Source of the DNA: Diadema setosum | Lineage: Eukaryota > Echinodermata > Echinoidea > Diadematoida > Diadematidae | Direction of reading: 5' to 3' | DNA length: 64,000 nucleotides | Assembly: GCF_964275005.1 (NCBI RefSeq) | Contig: NC_092706.1 | Span: forward strand, 26,198,942 to 26,262,941 | In this document: piece after piece, positions 1 through 11,276 of the stretch | Position numbering within the stretch: the stretch's first letter is position 1 | How the letters are laid out: every line of letters begins with the position of its first letter | Program-made: the position numbers and the translations under genes | Notes under the pieces: generated by a model | What the model was told of the DNA's origin: nothing | Database searches by the model: none | Seen by the model: the letters and a program-made list of their open reading frames with translations, nothing else

Positions 1-46
1 GAGACTGACAACTTGTCAGGGCCGACAGCTTTCATGAAACGGTGAC

Positions 47-191
47 CTGGGGGGCATTTCATGAAGCATTTTGGTCGCATATTTTTCTGACAAACTGTTA
101 CAAGCTACTGAAATCCTTTCATCTGACTGCTTGAGAGCAAATATGTCTGACAACTTTGTCGGACAAAATGCTTCATGAAATGCCCCCCAGG
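47..191. mobile_element. MITE with TTTCATGAA-type inverted ends (copy 1)
   Basis: The ends cctggggggcatttcatgaa and its complement at 172-191 are near-perfect inverted repeats. The interior is also partly self-complementary (tctgacaaact / tctgacaacttt). The same family occurs at 54631-54785. It lies in an intron of the USP37-like gene. Confidence 0.8.
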
Positions 192-400
192 TAGGCAGCT
201 TCTACTCTGGGATTTTACATTAAATCCATAAAGGGGGCTTGACTCGCCCCAGTCATAGCACGGCAAGGTGAATTTAAAGTTGTCCCGAGTCTAATATTAA
301 GAAGCGATTCGATCTCGATCTATAACAAAATGATTATAATGGTGACATATGTTTGAAAACACGCAACATAGGAAGTAAAATTTACATTTCCTTCCATATA

Positions 401-587
401 CAGTGCACTCCCGTTATAACGAATACGGTCATAACAAAATTCCGGTTACAACGAAGTAAAAATTAGGGCCACAACATTATCCGCTCTATGCATTTTTATT
501 GTTTATTTGTTCGGTCATAACAAAATGTTGATAAAACGAAAGAAAACTGCCGGTCTCGAGGACTTAGTTATAATGGGAGTCCACTCT
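401..587. mobile_element. MITE of the CAGTGCACTC...GGGAGTCCACT type (Tigger/pogo-like ends)
   Basis: The left end cagtgcactcccgttataac pairs with the right end gttataatgggagtccact. The interior repeats 'cggt(c/t)ataacaaaat' motifs. A related copy lies at 27467-27653, and a degraded one at 37165-37361. Confidence 0.7.
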
Positions 588-896
588 AACTACATAATCA
601 CTTTAAGTACAAGCCAAGTTTGCGCAAACATACAAACAAATAAGCACTAGTACATATATATGAAACCTGCAAGATTGAATTCTTGGAAACATCAGCTCAA
701 CAATTTCCTCATACAATTGCAAGGCAAGATTATACCAAATCATTTTTAAACTTTGTCCCCAGTACTTCAGCAGAAGAATTATGTATTTGGGTAAAAATTA
801 TAATCAAACGGGATGACAGTCTACTTCCGTGGGTACCACCCGTTGTGGCACGTTTTTTAATTCAAATCGCATTGGCAAACTGACAACACTGCTTAC

Positions 897-1049
897 CCTT
901 GCAGATTCAGCCTAGAGGTATCTGAGTTGCTCATCCTCTTCCACGAGTTGAAACTGAAGGTCTTGTGGAGTGGCTTCATTGAGTTGTCATCGTTTGAAAG
1001 TGACAGGAGTCCAGGGGTCTTCTTCTTGGCCGAATTTTCAGTAGGATGT
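897..1049 (-). CDS. USP37: USP37 coding exon 7 (ends just before catalytic Cys box)
   Basis: Acceptor ctcaaaaaag/A is weak (purine-rich), but the phase fits; donor CAAGG/gtaagc is good. The exon encodes KKKTPGLLSLSNDD, then SFNSWKRMSNSDTSRLNLQ and the split G, reproducing the exon join used before the USP Cys box. The next exon, off the left edge, should begin with FSNLGNTC or similar. Confidence 0.78.
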
Positions 1050-4000
1050 CTTTTTTGAGGAACGTGGGAAGATCATGAAAAATGGAGTGAATGCAATGAA
1101 TGCCCCACATATGGCTCTTTCCGAAAAGATGAGAAATTGCCAGAAGGGGTCTAGGGCAATTACCCCTTCCCCTTCCCCTTCCCCTGACCCTGACCCTAAT
1201 CCCAATCCTAATCCTTTACCTAATCCTAACCCTAATCCAAAATCGATATCCTAAACCTAACCCCAATCCTAATCTTTACTCTAACCTTATCACTAACAAG
1301 TATTTAGCCAGGGGGGGGGGGGGGGGGTAATTACTGTTAGCATAGTAGCTGTTACTGCTAGCATAGTATCTGCCATTTGATTAACACCAGGCCAAACTCA
1401 ATGTGTATATTGCTGGTTTGTTTCATTTTTTGTTTACTCTCTTTTGTTTTGTTTTGTTTGTTTGTTTGTTGTTTTTCCGCTGCCTTTATTATTTGCTGTT
1501 GTAGAGGATATTGCTCCTGCATGTTAGGAAATACTCCTACCCTCTCCATGAATCAATCACTCACTCACACCAAACAGAATATAAGTTTAATTGGTGTTCT
1601 AAATGCCAATCTGGCTGCTGCTCTACCAGTTAGCGTGCATCAGATGATTTTCTTTTTTTCACAGACTGTATAAATAATATGTTTGTATGAATTATGCCTC
1701 ATCTTGTAATGACAACAGACATGAACATGTTATTCCTTGCTACCTGTGTATCATTCCATAAAATGCATGTCAAATGTACATATTTTTCGTACATTCTGTT
1801 GAAAAAAAAAAGGGAAAATAAAGTTTGAATTGAGTTGAAATACAGCTTGAGTAGCGTCACATGCCCCACTTTGGATGCACAATTAAGTGTAATCATAACT
1901 AGAAATGAATGGCAAGAGACACACATTGAGCAATGTGTGATGTTGACGCCTGAACAACGACCCTTTCCACTTATTTCGTCCTCTCTCCTGCTCTTATTGT
2001 ATTTGTCATTAATGAAAAACTGCCTTTTTTCTGGCAAAAGGGAATGGACACTTGATAACTAATCATAGCTAATAGTTTGTGGTTCCAGTGTCAACATTTC
2101 ATCTGTTCATTTATAATCTATCTCAGTGTGACAACTTTTAATTTAATAATTTGGTGGCGAAATCCACTCTAAACTTTGCAATGTGGGAAATCTAAATGCT
2201 TATACTTCATATTTGAATAAATACTGCTCGCAAGCAAGCCCCCCCCCCCAAAAAAAAAAAAATAAATAATGATAAAATTAATTAACAACAGTAGTACCAG
2301 CGTAATACTGTAAGCCATCATACACAAACAACTGCTTTCAGCCTAGATTTTTCGATCATGACAGAACCTTGAGACATAGTGCCAGCACATGCTCATCTTT
2401 CTCAATGGACAATGTCCACAGCTTTCCATTCAACCATTGCTTTGCAATTAAAAGAATAACATGAACCATCTTCACTACCAGCAGCACTGTTGCACGTAAA
2501 TTGCGCCTCTGCTAAAACTTGGCTCTAGCTTATGCACTCACATGGACATAATATCACTGGCTCCATATCCTGCCATCTGCTTGTTACGATTGTAGAAGTT
2601 CACGGACACTGACATCGCAGGATTGGGTCCTGAAACAAAACAAGACAAAGCAAACAAAAATTGGCATAGAATGAGTATACATTGCTCTGGGAAGTTTTGT
2701 GTTTGGTTTTGATTTGTGCGCAACATGAAACGCACAAATTAGCAATATCTATCACTTTTGTAAATGTCCTCTACAACACCCTCTTCACACAGTCTTGTTG
2801 GGTGTTCACTTCTTTAACTGTCATCCTCCTTTACAATGACCCACATTCTGTCTGAAATCACTGTACAGTCATATCGTGTCCATGAAGGTTTTACTTCTTC
2901 AAAACTCAGCACAACTCAAATGGTGAACACTCTTACAACATCTGGCATAGTTTGCATTATTTTTTATTACCGAGTATGTAAACTTGAAGAATGGAATCAA
3001 TGTCACCAAATTTTCCTGAAAATTATGTATTTGTTTTTCATCAGTGTCAACATACATGTAGATATGGAGATGTAGGGCTGCTATGAAAACTTTTGATATG
3101 CCACAAATATAAACTAGAAATGTCGCTATGGCGACTGATGCCTCCGCCATAATGCATGATTCTCCCAATAGGTGTATAGTACAATGTCTTCACTATGTGT
3201 GATGACAGTTTCACATAACTGGCAAAATATTGATATGACAGGTTTGTCAGAAATGTCTTGAATGTTCACTTTCCTCAAACTGGGTTTGCTATAATTGTCT
3301 AAGAGTGCAGGTACACATATTTGGGTAATTGAGGATTTTTACTTGACTTCTGACCGACCCTGTTATAAGTTGATGCATTGAGTAATTTTCAAGGTATGAA
3401 GAAAGAGTGTACCTGCCAGTGGTAATTACAGTACAAAATAGATTTTTTTTTTTTCATTTAAACCTGACTTTTGACCTTTAACCTTTGATCTTTGATCTTT
3501 GACCCGCTGGCTGGAAATTTCCCAGAGAATCTCCATTACGTAATACATGTATATATTAAGTTTTAAAACTAATAATGCAAGCATTGCATATACAGTTGAA
3601 CCTCTCTTATCCGGCCTCCCTTTATCCGGATCTCTCTATTATACGGACGCAATCTCGCCGATGATTTGACCTTGACCGTTGACCTTTGACCTTTGGCCGA
3701 TTTCACCCAAAATCTAATCAAGTAATTGCCCCATCATACTTTATACTTGGACCAAGTTTGGTAAATTCCAGTCAATATTTCTCAAGTTATCGCGTAAACG
3801 AATGCGGACGGACGTACGGACAGACGTACGGACGGACGGACGGACAACCCGAAAACATAATGCCTCCGGCACCACTTCGTGGCGGAGGCATAAAAAATGA
3901 AATAGGTAATTTAATTTGATTGTCAAATACTGTTCTAAATTGTAGAGATTTACATGACTAAACCTAACTTAACAAGATTTACACATATTTGTAAGATGAT

Positions 4001-7000
4001 GATGACAATCTATGGTGGGATTACAACATGCAAGTGAAGCTTTTGACCAGCGGTTTATCCAAAAACAGGCTTTATAGAAGAAGCTCAAATGTGGAATCTC
4101 ACCTTTCCTTTTCTGCTCCTCCCTCTGTCGCTGATGTTCCTCAAAACTCTCCATGAAGATTGAGCCTCCCCCTTTCTTTCTCATCTGAAGAACGCTCTGC
4201 CTCTCGCTAATGTCAAAAACAACAGACACAGGACTTACTGAATATTGATGTACATATTTGTGAATCACACAAAATTTCCTTCACAACAGACTCCTTCCAC
4301 ACACAAGAATGATCGATTACTGGACACTTGAAAGTCAAATCGAAATTACATTTGTTCAAATTATCATACGACAAGATATTTTTGTGCTACCTCTTTCCTT
4401 TAATTTGTTTCTGGTGTTAATTAATTTGTTCTTGAAATTGTATTATCAATTATATTGGAGTCAAAAGGGGCCTGAGCTTTTGAACATAGCAGAATCTTTG
4501 TCAGAGGCAAAATGTCAGAGGTAAAAAATGGTCATTTTGCCTCTGACAAAGATTCTGCTAGGATCAAAAGCTCAGGCCCCTTTTGACTCCATTTTACTCT
4601 ATTGGCTCGCCGCTATTAGATAAACAGTTTTCAGTAGCTTTTTTGCTACAATCAATTATATTGCTCTTGCTTCGAGCACCAAATCAAGGGTGATAAAGTG
4701 CTTCACAAATAGTCATTTTTACTATCACATTATCATTGTTATCAGTATGCTTTGGGTGAATTAGAGCATATTTGCTCTGTTACATGTCATAACTCCATGA
4801 TTAAAAACTTCCTCTTTTATTTTTCTTCTCCTCATGGTCTGATCACATAAAATCAACAGTTAGCAATGAGATAACGACTACAAAATAATCTTATGCATAC
4901 ATTATTTACTATCAGCTACAGAAAAACAATTGTTTGAACGAATTGAATTCAATGTACGTAGAGTACAAAGAAACACAAAGTGTGCATGAAAAATTGTGCA
5001 ACCACACAAGTATACTGTTCATAAAGGTAGGGGTGAGGCACTTGAATAGTTTGATATGTTTGTTTTGTTTGGTCATTTTGTTGTTGTTGTTGAGAGATGT
5101 TCTACAAATATCTTTCTTTGTTAATTGCACAATATCCTTCACTCTTATGACAATGTTGTTCCAGCATCATGATAAAAACAGTGACACAACATCTGCTCCT
5201 GCGACAGTTGCTCTGGTTTTATTTTCTTCAAGGACTTAGGGTTAGGGTTGTGATAAGGTTTTAGGTTTAGTTTGATGTGAAGATTAGGATTAGGGTTATG
5301 TTTGTGGGAAGAATTTATATTTGGCTTAATATGCAAATATTCATGGGAGCAATTGCCGTTAGAGCAAATGTCATGGAACTGAGAAATCACGAGGAAACCG
5401 ATAGTAGGGGTAAGTCCAACACAGAAGCTTGGAATCCCCACACATCGCATTTTGTTGAAAACCTTGAACGAATCCAGAGAGCAGCTGCACGTTTTGTTAC
5501 CCGGGACTACCGAACAACCACATCATCTTCGAGTCTCGTGAGTCAGCTTAGATGAGATACTTTGCACACACGTCGCCTCCTTGCACAATCCACAATGTTC
5601 TTTAAAATACGGCAACAACTTGTAAATACCTCCTTCCCAGCTTTCATTACACCAGCAACATACATCAGCAGAAACGACCACAGCCTCAAGCTTACAGTAC
5701 CTGTGACCACCACAGATCCCTACAAGTTTTCTTTTTATCCTCGAGCCATCCGTATATGGAACTGTCTCCCACCTGAAGCAGTAACAGCACAAACCCTTGC
5801 TGCTTTCCAGGAGGCTGCCCTTCCAGCTTTTAGAAGGATGAAGCCATCCCATCGGTGACAGTATGCTGTAATTCAAGAGCATCTTTTACTTGCACATGCA
5901 TCACATTTTAAATTGAACATACATGTATTTTGGTATAATCATGTGCATCACCACATACTGCCACTGCACCAACTCAACCCAGTCTAGTTGTGTTGCAGCT
6001 GCTATAGGGATAACCTTATCAAGACTCAAGACTCAAGAACTTATGATTTGTTCATTTTTCAGGTACTGGTAATTTTCCACTTTTCAGGCATCACTCACCA
6101 CGTTGGTTGGTTCTCCTTGTCCACCTGATCACTGAAGAGCATCGAAACACCAAGATTTTCTTCGTCATTACCGTCGCTTTCAAAGGTGGCATCATCGTCC
6201 GGGGCTCTCCGTTTCCGAGACGGACGGGGCGAGAATGGGTTCGGCCTCCGTGGGGTCGGGGTCTTCGTCCCCACTCGTGGACTGTCCCCCGAGTCCCTCC
6301 GCTGCACTCTCTTTGGTGTCTGAAAGGAAGATAAGGGAGGTGGTGACACATAGACAAATCAGTGATGAAAGGATGATGGGATGAAATTCCACGTATCCAC
6401 TGAGCAGCCAACCCAGCCCCCTACTCACATGGTCATCTGTACCGCATGTGCGCTCCCAATATTTCAGGAAAAGGGGTATATTTCAAGGGCGCAATTTGGG
6501 AGAAAAAAGTCAGGAAAATTTTGGTGAAATAGGGGGTCCTTTATCATTTTTTTACAAAACATCTTTAATTAGGGGTACTACAATATAGTTTTCAAATCTC
6601 TCCGAAACAACCCTAAGTGATGGAAAGTGCAGTGTGAAGTATAGCTTCTAAAGGCCGTGTCACACCAGCCTTGCGTGCGACTTGCAAAGAACAATTTTGA
6701 CTACCCGGAGGTCCCCGTAGATGATCCGCACATGACAGTACCTAGCATGTATCTCAAAAGTAGTCGCCCGGAGGTGCGCACGCATATTTTTTTACCCGCA
6801 ACCGTGTTTAGGCCCTGTCACACCTTTCCGGGCAAGCTACTCGGGCTTGTTACGTGTAGGGATTTTCTAGCATACCGGACATTCCTGAGGGCGGAAAAGG
6901 ATTTGTGCGAGTCAGCGCATGTGTCTTACTTGCTGGACGCGTTATACTTGCGAGTATACTGTGTGACCTTTGTACCAGTCGCGTGGGGGCTGACAACTCA

Positions 7001-10000
7001 GTGAAGGAATTCCTCTAATGGAATGGCTGAAATCTCACAGAATTTCATTATCTTGGCTGCATACGGGACTGGGAAGTACCTGCGTGGGAATTGCCTGGGA
7101 AGTACTGCCGCGAAGGGTCTCCTACTGGCGTTCTGCGTGGACCTCTACAGGCATTCCGGCGACTCACCCGGAAAAAGTTTTGGTCATGCTCAAAAATTGG
7201 CTGCGGTTAAATCGGACTTGCGTGAGCACCTCCGGGCAACTACGCGCTAGATACTGTCAGGTGCGGACCAACTGCGGAGAGCTCTGGGGAGTAAATTTGT
7301 TTCCCCCGCAAGTCAAGTCGCAGAAGTTCCCCCGTACGGTATGACAAGGCATGAATGAAAATTGCAAACATTCTTGTTCGCCCGCTGAAAATCTTCTACG
7401 TGCTGGAAACTACCTCCTCGCCACAAGCCCGCATAGCTTGCCCGGAATGGTGCGACACGGCCTCAATATTCAGCATGAGAAAGTCACTAAAAGTACTGTG
7501 AAATTGTGGACACTCTTCACCTCAGCACTCTTTCTTCATTCAGGGGGTAAATTTTGCTTGCTTCCCTTCCAAAAACCTGTGAGAGGGGGATCAGTTTGAT
7601 GGCTTCCCTTCCAAAAGTCTGTGATACGGGGTCAAAATCTTAACCCCATTTCCATCCTCAAAGGGGGTATCTCTAGGAATCTAGAACAAGCATCTGTGTA
7701 TGGTTGACCACCTGAGTGTGGGGAAGGGGGACATCCAAGCATCTCAAAGGATTCTCGACAACATAAGAGGAGAGAAAAGTTATGGTGATAATGTACTTAC
7801 AAGAAATACTCTACCGTAAATGTCTACAACCAAATTCTACTTGCCTAAGTGAAACATGTACCATCAATACGGAAAACAATCATTGACATGCATATAAAGT
7901 GGACTCGGGTCATGGTCACTTTGAAAAACAGCAATTTCCCCCCCCCCCCTTTCAGGAGCATAAAGCTCATAATGAAGGTAATGCTTACATAAACAGATAG
8001 CTTTAAAAATGAAATGGCTGCAATTCATGTCACAACACATCTTATCTTTTCTGTTTAAATCTGATCCCTTTGGTCTCATCTTAATCTGTTATCTCTGAGT
8101 TTGTATAATCCTCGAAACACTAAAGGGCTTTTTACACTTGCAAATTTTTGCTTAGTCCCGTACCAATGGTGGGGCTGGGGGGGGGGGGGGAGGGCCTTAG
8201 CCCCACCGTTGGTACCAGACTTTCCTTAGCCCACTTTCTGTTTACACTTGTTTTTGCCAAAGTGGGCTAGCCCCACCGATAATCCCGTACTATCTGGCCC
8301 TGCAAAAAAGCAGGATTAGCACCGCAATTGCGTTGCCAAGCAAGCGAGTGTAAACAGAACGAAAAAAATAATCCGGGGCTAAGCGACGGAGACGAAGTCC
8401 GGCCCCCCACTGACCAATCAGAAACGAGGTAATCAAGTGCTGCCGGTGCGTGCGTGTACTTGTACAGTGCACAGCGTAATCATGAATATTCATGTGGTTT
8501 GGAAAGTATGGGACTAAGAAATACGAGTGTAAAAAGGTCAGTTTTCTCCTTAGCCCAGGACAAGAGCTTAGTACGGGATTTATTGGCGAGTGTAAAAAGC
8601 TGAAAAAATTGGTACGGGACTAACGATAGTCCTGGGTCAGAGAAAGTATGGGGTTAAGAAACACAAGTGTAAAAAAGGCTTAACTACATTGTATGTGGCA
8701 ATAAAAGCTTACTGTGGTGTCATTCCTTGGCGACATTCTAACGGTCTTGGCTTGAGGAGATCGGCTTGGCGGAGATATATTCTGATTCTGGCAGTTCTGT
8801 CCGTAATACTGTCTTCCGGCTTTGGCTAAGGGACAAAAGACGTAAATGATTGAATGAAAAATTACAGCTGAAGGGAACTTCTGGAGGGAAGGAAAAATCT
8901 CTGAGAAAAACCTTCCTAAGTTTCTTTGCGTGCAATTGAGGATGACATCCACATAATCTTCTGACACAAGGACTACATAACTGAAAAACTGTGAAGACAC
9001 ACTGACATAATATGCTCATCCTCACCAACACATGATGTGGCTGTCAGAGGCTAGCAAGCCTACTTTATCTATGAGCTGCAGAAAAATTTGTGTCCCAAAT
9101 TTGACTGTGACTTTTTCTCTGCTTGTTTTCATATTTTTTTCCCAGCCCTAAACGTAGAATCTACCTCAAATATCCTTGTAGCCAGAATCTGTTTGAGCCT
9201 AGCTCCTTGATTTGAGAAAGAGTCATATTTCACTTTTCCTAAATCATCCACTTTCACTTCATTTTTGTGTTTTTTACTTTGTGTTACATTACATACATTG
9301 TATATGCGCATGTGCAATTTATGCTTTTTTTTTGCACTAAATCACCTTCAGTATTAGATGTGGGATTTTTTTTTTTCATAAATAAGTCAATAAATCATTT
9401 CCTGAACAATTTTTACCTGTTAACCTTACTCAAAAAATAAAAATTGCACAATAAATTAATATTTCCAAAACTTGCATTGATAGCATTCTCGATTCCCCAA
9501 TAACCATGATATTTCTATGCCTCAGAATGCATTAGCATGTGAAATTAACTGATGATGACTATAGTAAATGTTCAGCTGTAATTCTCTTCTCTGCATAGAC
9601 TTCAGACAGTGGGAAGTCTACAGGCCTGTATGTAATTGTCAGACTCTCGTCTGCCATTATAATCATGTTTTGTTTGTGTGTTCAGAAACAAACCTTGTTT
9701 GGAGACATTGTCGATGACTTCGGAAAGCTTTGACAGGGCAACCGTCGGGGCATGGTTGATATGCACCATAGAGCCGTCCTTCAGCGCTATGACCAGCCGA
9801 GACGGGTTGGTCTGCGTGTATGTCTTGCTTTTCACATTGTTGAACAGCTGAGATTGGAGTAGAGAGGAAGATGTAATGAAACTTGCCACTCTTTATTCAG
9901 AAACATTGTAGGAATGGTCTTGTAGAGAAAATTAAGATTCTAATACCCCGTTTATACTAAGGAAAAAGCGGGTTCTCAAACCCCCTGTAGCCGCTTCGAG

Positions 10001-11276
10001 CAGGCTTTCAGCTCAGTATAAACAGACAGAATTCAGAAAAGGCGATCCGGTCGGTTGGGTCCGGTCGGGTTCTGAAACCTCCTACGGGGGGAGGTTTCAG
10101 AACCCGCTATAGCAGGCTCGAGGAGGCTCGACAGCAGTATAAACGCTAGGGGGTTCGAAAAGCCGCTTTTTTGCCGACCCGGAAGTTATCACTGGAGGTC
10201 ATCGCGCGTTCATGATGTAAACAAGCAACTGCACCGGATCGCGAACCCACGCATTCGCGCTCAGCAGTCACGTTTCCGCGCGCAAGTGATGCCACGAAAG
10301 CGCGCGCCGGTTTTCGGAGGGGAATTTGGTTACCATAGGAACGGAAGCCGTGACCCTGCTAAGACCCGCTAGGGCCTGCTTTCGCTCGCGCAGTATAAAC
10401 AGACGAGAGCCCGCTTTTTTGTAGCGGGTTTTCGAACCTCCTCGAGGCGGCTCGAAAACCCGCTCGCAGTATAAACGGGGTACAGTATAAGAGTTTAAAC
10501 TGCATTGATGGCTTTGATGCTTCTAAGCACTCAAAGTAGTAGCAGACAAGGCGTGGGATGAAAGCCAAGCCAATGTTGGCATGGGGGTGGGGGGCAGCCC
10601 AATTCTCCCCCCCCCCCCCCCCACACACACACACTTTTTTGGGGGGGGGGGCTCTGAAAAACACGAAGAAAACAAATCAACTTTTGTAATTTTACAAAAT
10701 ATCAAAACCCACAGGGAACTATGATTGACCCCCCCCCCCATCAGCCTGTAGGCCCCCCCCAAAAAAAAAAAATAATGCATGGCCCCTGACATTGTCACTT
10801 TTTACTTGCTTGAGTAATCATCCCTGTTTGCAACAGGATGCTTATTTGCGGCAGGAGCGGAGTCTTTCATCGATGAAAGAGCATCAAGTGTGCTTAGTCC
10901 CACTTATGACAAAAAAGGGGAGTTACTTGCAAGTGTTGTGCGTTATACCATGGTATGGGAGGTGAGAGTAATCTCGCACAGGGCTGATTATTGATTGGGT
11001 CTTTTCATCAACGAATGAAACGGCCCCTGCCTCAGATTCTCAGAGTTACGGTACTCAGTTACAGTTACTCAGCCCAGAGCTCACCTTGAAAGATTTGGGC
11101 GGTCCCACTTTGTATTCGACGATCAGAACGCAATGACCGTCTCTCCCTTCTGCAACGACGAGTTTTCCGTCTTTCCACCGTGGCATGCTATTATCCAAAC
11201 TCGAGTGTTTGACTTGGCTCCCTGCATTACCGGCGGAGCAGATGACGAACGGCAATTGTTCTCGTACATTCGGCAT
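897..11276 (-). CDS. USP37: USP37-like ubiquitin-specific protease, 5' half (gene span, 7 coding exons, truncated by window edge)
   Basis: Seven exons join in frame (11085-11276, 9694-9847, 8713-8825, 6099-6319, 4103-4206, 2542-2629, 897-1049) to give 341 complete codons plus the first two bases of a split Gly codon. Residues about 31-115 resemble the USP37 N-terminal PH-like domain (RWKDGKLVVAEG, SRLVIALKDGSMVHI). The linker is Ser/Pro/Arg/Lys rich and has a KEN tripeptide at 221-223. The last exon ends LNLQ plus GG, exactly where vertebrate USP37 reads LQG before the catalytic FSNLGNTCYMN box. In the family, USP37 is a cell-cycle deubiquitinase controlled by APC/C-CDH1 and CDKs; that role is inferred here. 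The catalytic domain is not in the window: no Cys box is visible in bases 1-896. A likely upstream non-coding exon exists, since an acceptor CTCTTTAG sits just 5' of the start codon (exon would begin at 11302). Confidence 0.88.
1161..1290. repeat. degenerate telomere-like CCCTAA/CCCCTTC tract
   Basis: Runs of ccccttc followed by variants of ccctaa, ccctga and tcctaa over about 130 bases, then poly-G. It sits in the USP37 intron between coding exons 6 and 7. Confidence 0.75.
1400..1850 (+). mobile_element. probable LINE 3' tail ending in aataaagtttgaattgagttgaa
   Basis: The region finishes with a poly-A-like stretch, an aataaa signal and TTGAA-type units. The same type of tail appears on the opposite strand at 14695-15005. 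No coding sequence was recognised in it. Confidence 0.4.
2542..2629 (-). CDS. USP37: USP37 coding exon 6
   Basis: Acceptor tttcag/GA and donor CCAT/gtgagt, phases 1 to 2. It encodes a short linker containing VNFYNRNKQMAGYGAS; the aromatic/Gly content recalls the SSFYGSRAGS segment of vertebrate USP37. Confidence 0.72.
3113..3892. mobile_element. dispersed repeat with 'gcctccg...cggaggc' hairpin end (copy 1)
   Basis: Starts ctagaaatgtcgctatggcg and ends with a hairpin made of tgcctccgg and ggcggaggca. It contains runs of tgacctttgacc (complement of AGGTCA repeats) and a cggacggacg stretch. It is the reverse-oriented relative of 23704-24690. A piece of another transposon end (cagttgaacctct, about 3593-3660) sits inside it. 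Confidence 0.8.
4103..4206 (-). CDS. USP37: USP37 coding exon 5
   Basis: Acceptor attag/C and donor GGAAAG/gtgaga, phases 2 to 1. It encodes a charged helical segment (SVLQMRKKGGG, then EEHQRQREEQKRK). Supported by splice signals and continuous phase. Confidence 0.75.
4457..4590. repeat. inverted repeat with ~58-bp arms
   Basis: ggagtcaaaaggggcctgag at the left is the complement of the right end (ctcaggccccttttgactcc). The arms also share cagaatctttgtcagaggca. A fragment with the same body sequence (gattctgctgggatcgaaag) lies at 28085-28120. Confidence 0.85.
5236..5304. repeat. degenerate TTAGGG-like tract
   Basis: Repeats of ttagggttaggg degrade rightward into gattaggattaggg. It is a second interstitial telomere-like tract in the same gene. 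Confidence 0.6.
5415..6046 (+). pseudogene. 3' end of a CR1/L2-like LINE: C-terminus of the reverse-transcriptase ORF plus 3' tail
   Basis: The reading frame from about 5415 to 5858 encodes the C-terminal region common to CR1/L2/Rex-type LINE ORF2 proteins: an ENLERIQRAAARFVTRDY block, a HTRRL..FFKIRQQLV block and FSFYPRAIRIWNCLPPEA. One TGA at 5553-5555 breaks the frame exactly where the family normally has Trp; reading continues in the same frame on the other side. The 3' end carries repeated aagactc units. It is 5' truncated and inserted in the USP37 intron, opposite to that gene's direction. Confidence 0.85.
6099..6319 (-). CDS. USP37: USP37 coding exon 4 (KEN-box linker)
   Basis: Acceptor tttcag/ACA and donor ACGTG/gtgagt, phases 0 to 2. 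It encodes a Pro/Arg/Ser-rich stretch with TPKR, TPTP, SPRPSRKRR (a possible nuclear localisation signal), an acidic patch, then DKEN at residues 220-223. G+C is clearly above the flanking introns. Confidence 0.84.
6653..7462. mobile_element. ~810-bp MITE, ends GGCCGTGTCACACCA / TGCGACACGGCC
   Basis: Inverted ends ggccgtgtcacacc and ggtgcgacacggcc bound a G+C-richer block; internal 'ccctgtcacacctttccgggcaa' and cccgga motifs recur. It has no transposase ORF. Confidence 0.75.
8123..8681. mobile_element. ~560-bp MITE, ends AAGGGCTTTTTACACTTG / CAAGTGTAAAAAAGGCTT
   Basis: Long, imperfect foldback. Besides the terminal pairs it has internal copies of tacacttg/gagtgtaaa and repeated 'gtacgggact' / 'agtcccgtac' motifs. 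It contains a ccaatcag box and poly-G. It lies in the USP37 intron between exons 3 and 4. Confidence 0.78.
8713..8825 (-). CDS. USP37: USP37 coding exon 3 (linker)
   Basis: Acceptor cttag/CC and donor ACA/gtaagc, phases 1 to 0. It encodes a low-complexity Gln/Asn/Ser/Pro linker with two SP sites (ISPPSRSPQ, RMSPR) that could be proline-directed kinase targets. Assignment rests on phase fit and position rather than sequence conservation. Confidence 0.75.
9694..9847 (-). CDS. USP37: USP37 coding exon 2
   Basis: Acceptor ctcag/CTG and donor CAAG/gtttgt, phases 0 to 1. It encodes the second half of the PH-like domain (LVIALKDGSMVHINHAP, then a helix LSKLSEVIDNVSKQ), which lines up with vertebrate LMLTLQDNSFLSIDKVP and its following helix. 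Confidence 0.87.
9946..10480. mobile_element. ~535-bp CpG-rich MITE, ends CCCCGTTTATACT / AGTATAAACGGGG
   Basis: The ends are inverted repeats and the interior carries several more 'cagtataaac' units paired with 'gtttatact', plus ccgctt/aagcgg modules. It is much richer in CpG than its surroundings, suggesting a young insertion. It lies in USP37 intron 1. Confidence 0.78.
10820..11036. mobile_element. foldback element, copy 1 (tcatcgatgaaa ... ggcccctgcc)
   Basis: Shares cttatttgcggcaggagc, tcatcgatgaaa, gtgcttagtcccact, gagttacttgcaagtg and the gaatgaaacggcccctgcc end with the copy at 20125-20420 (in scrambled or inverted order). Lies 50 bp from the donor of USP37 exon 1. Confidence 0.65.
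11085..11276 (-). CDS. USP37: USP37 coding exon 1
   Basis: 64 codons from ATG at 11276 to donor AAG/gtgagc, ending in phase 0. It encodes the first strands of the PH-like domain (MPRWKDGKLVV, CVLIVEYKVGPPKSFK). A second in-frame Met just before RWKDG would shorten the product by 30 residues. The first Met gives a lead closer in length to the vertebrate protein. Confidence 0.85.
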
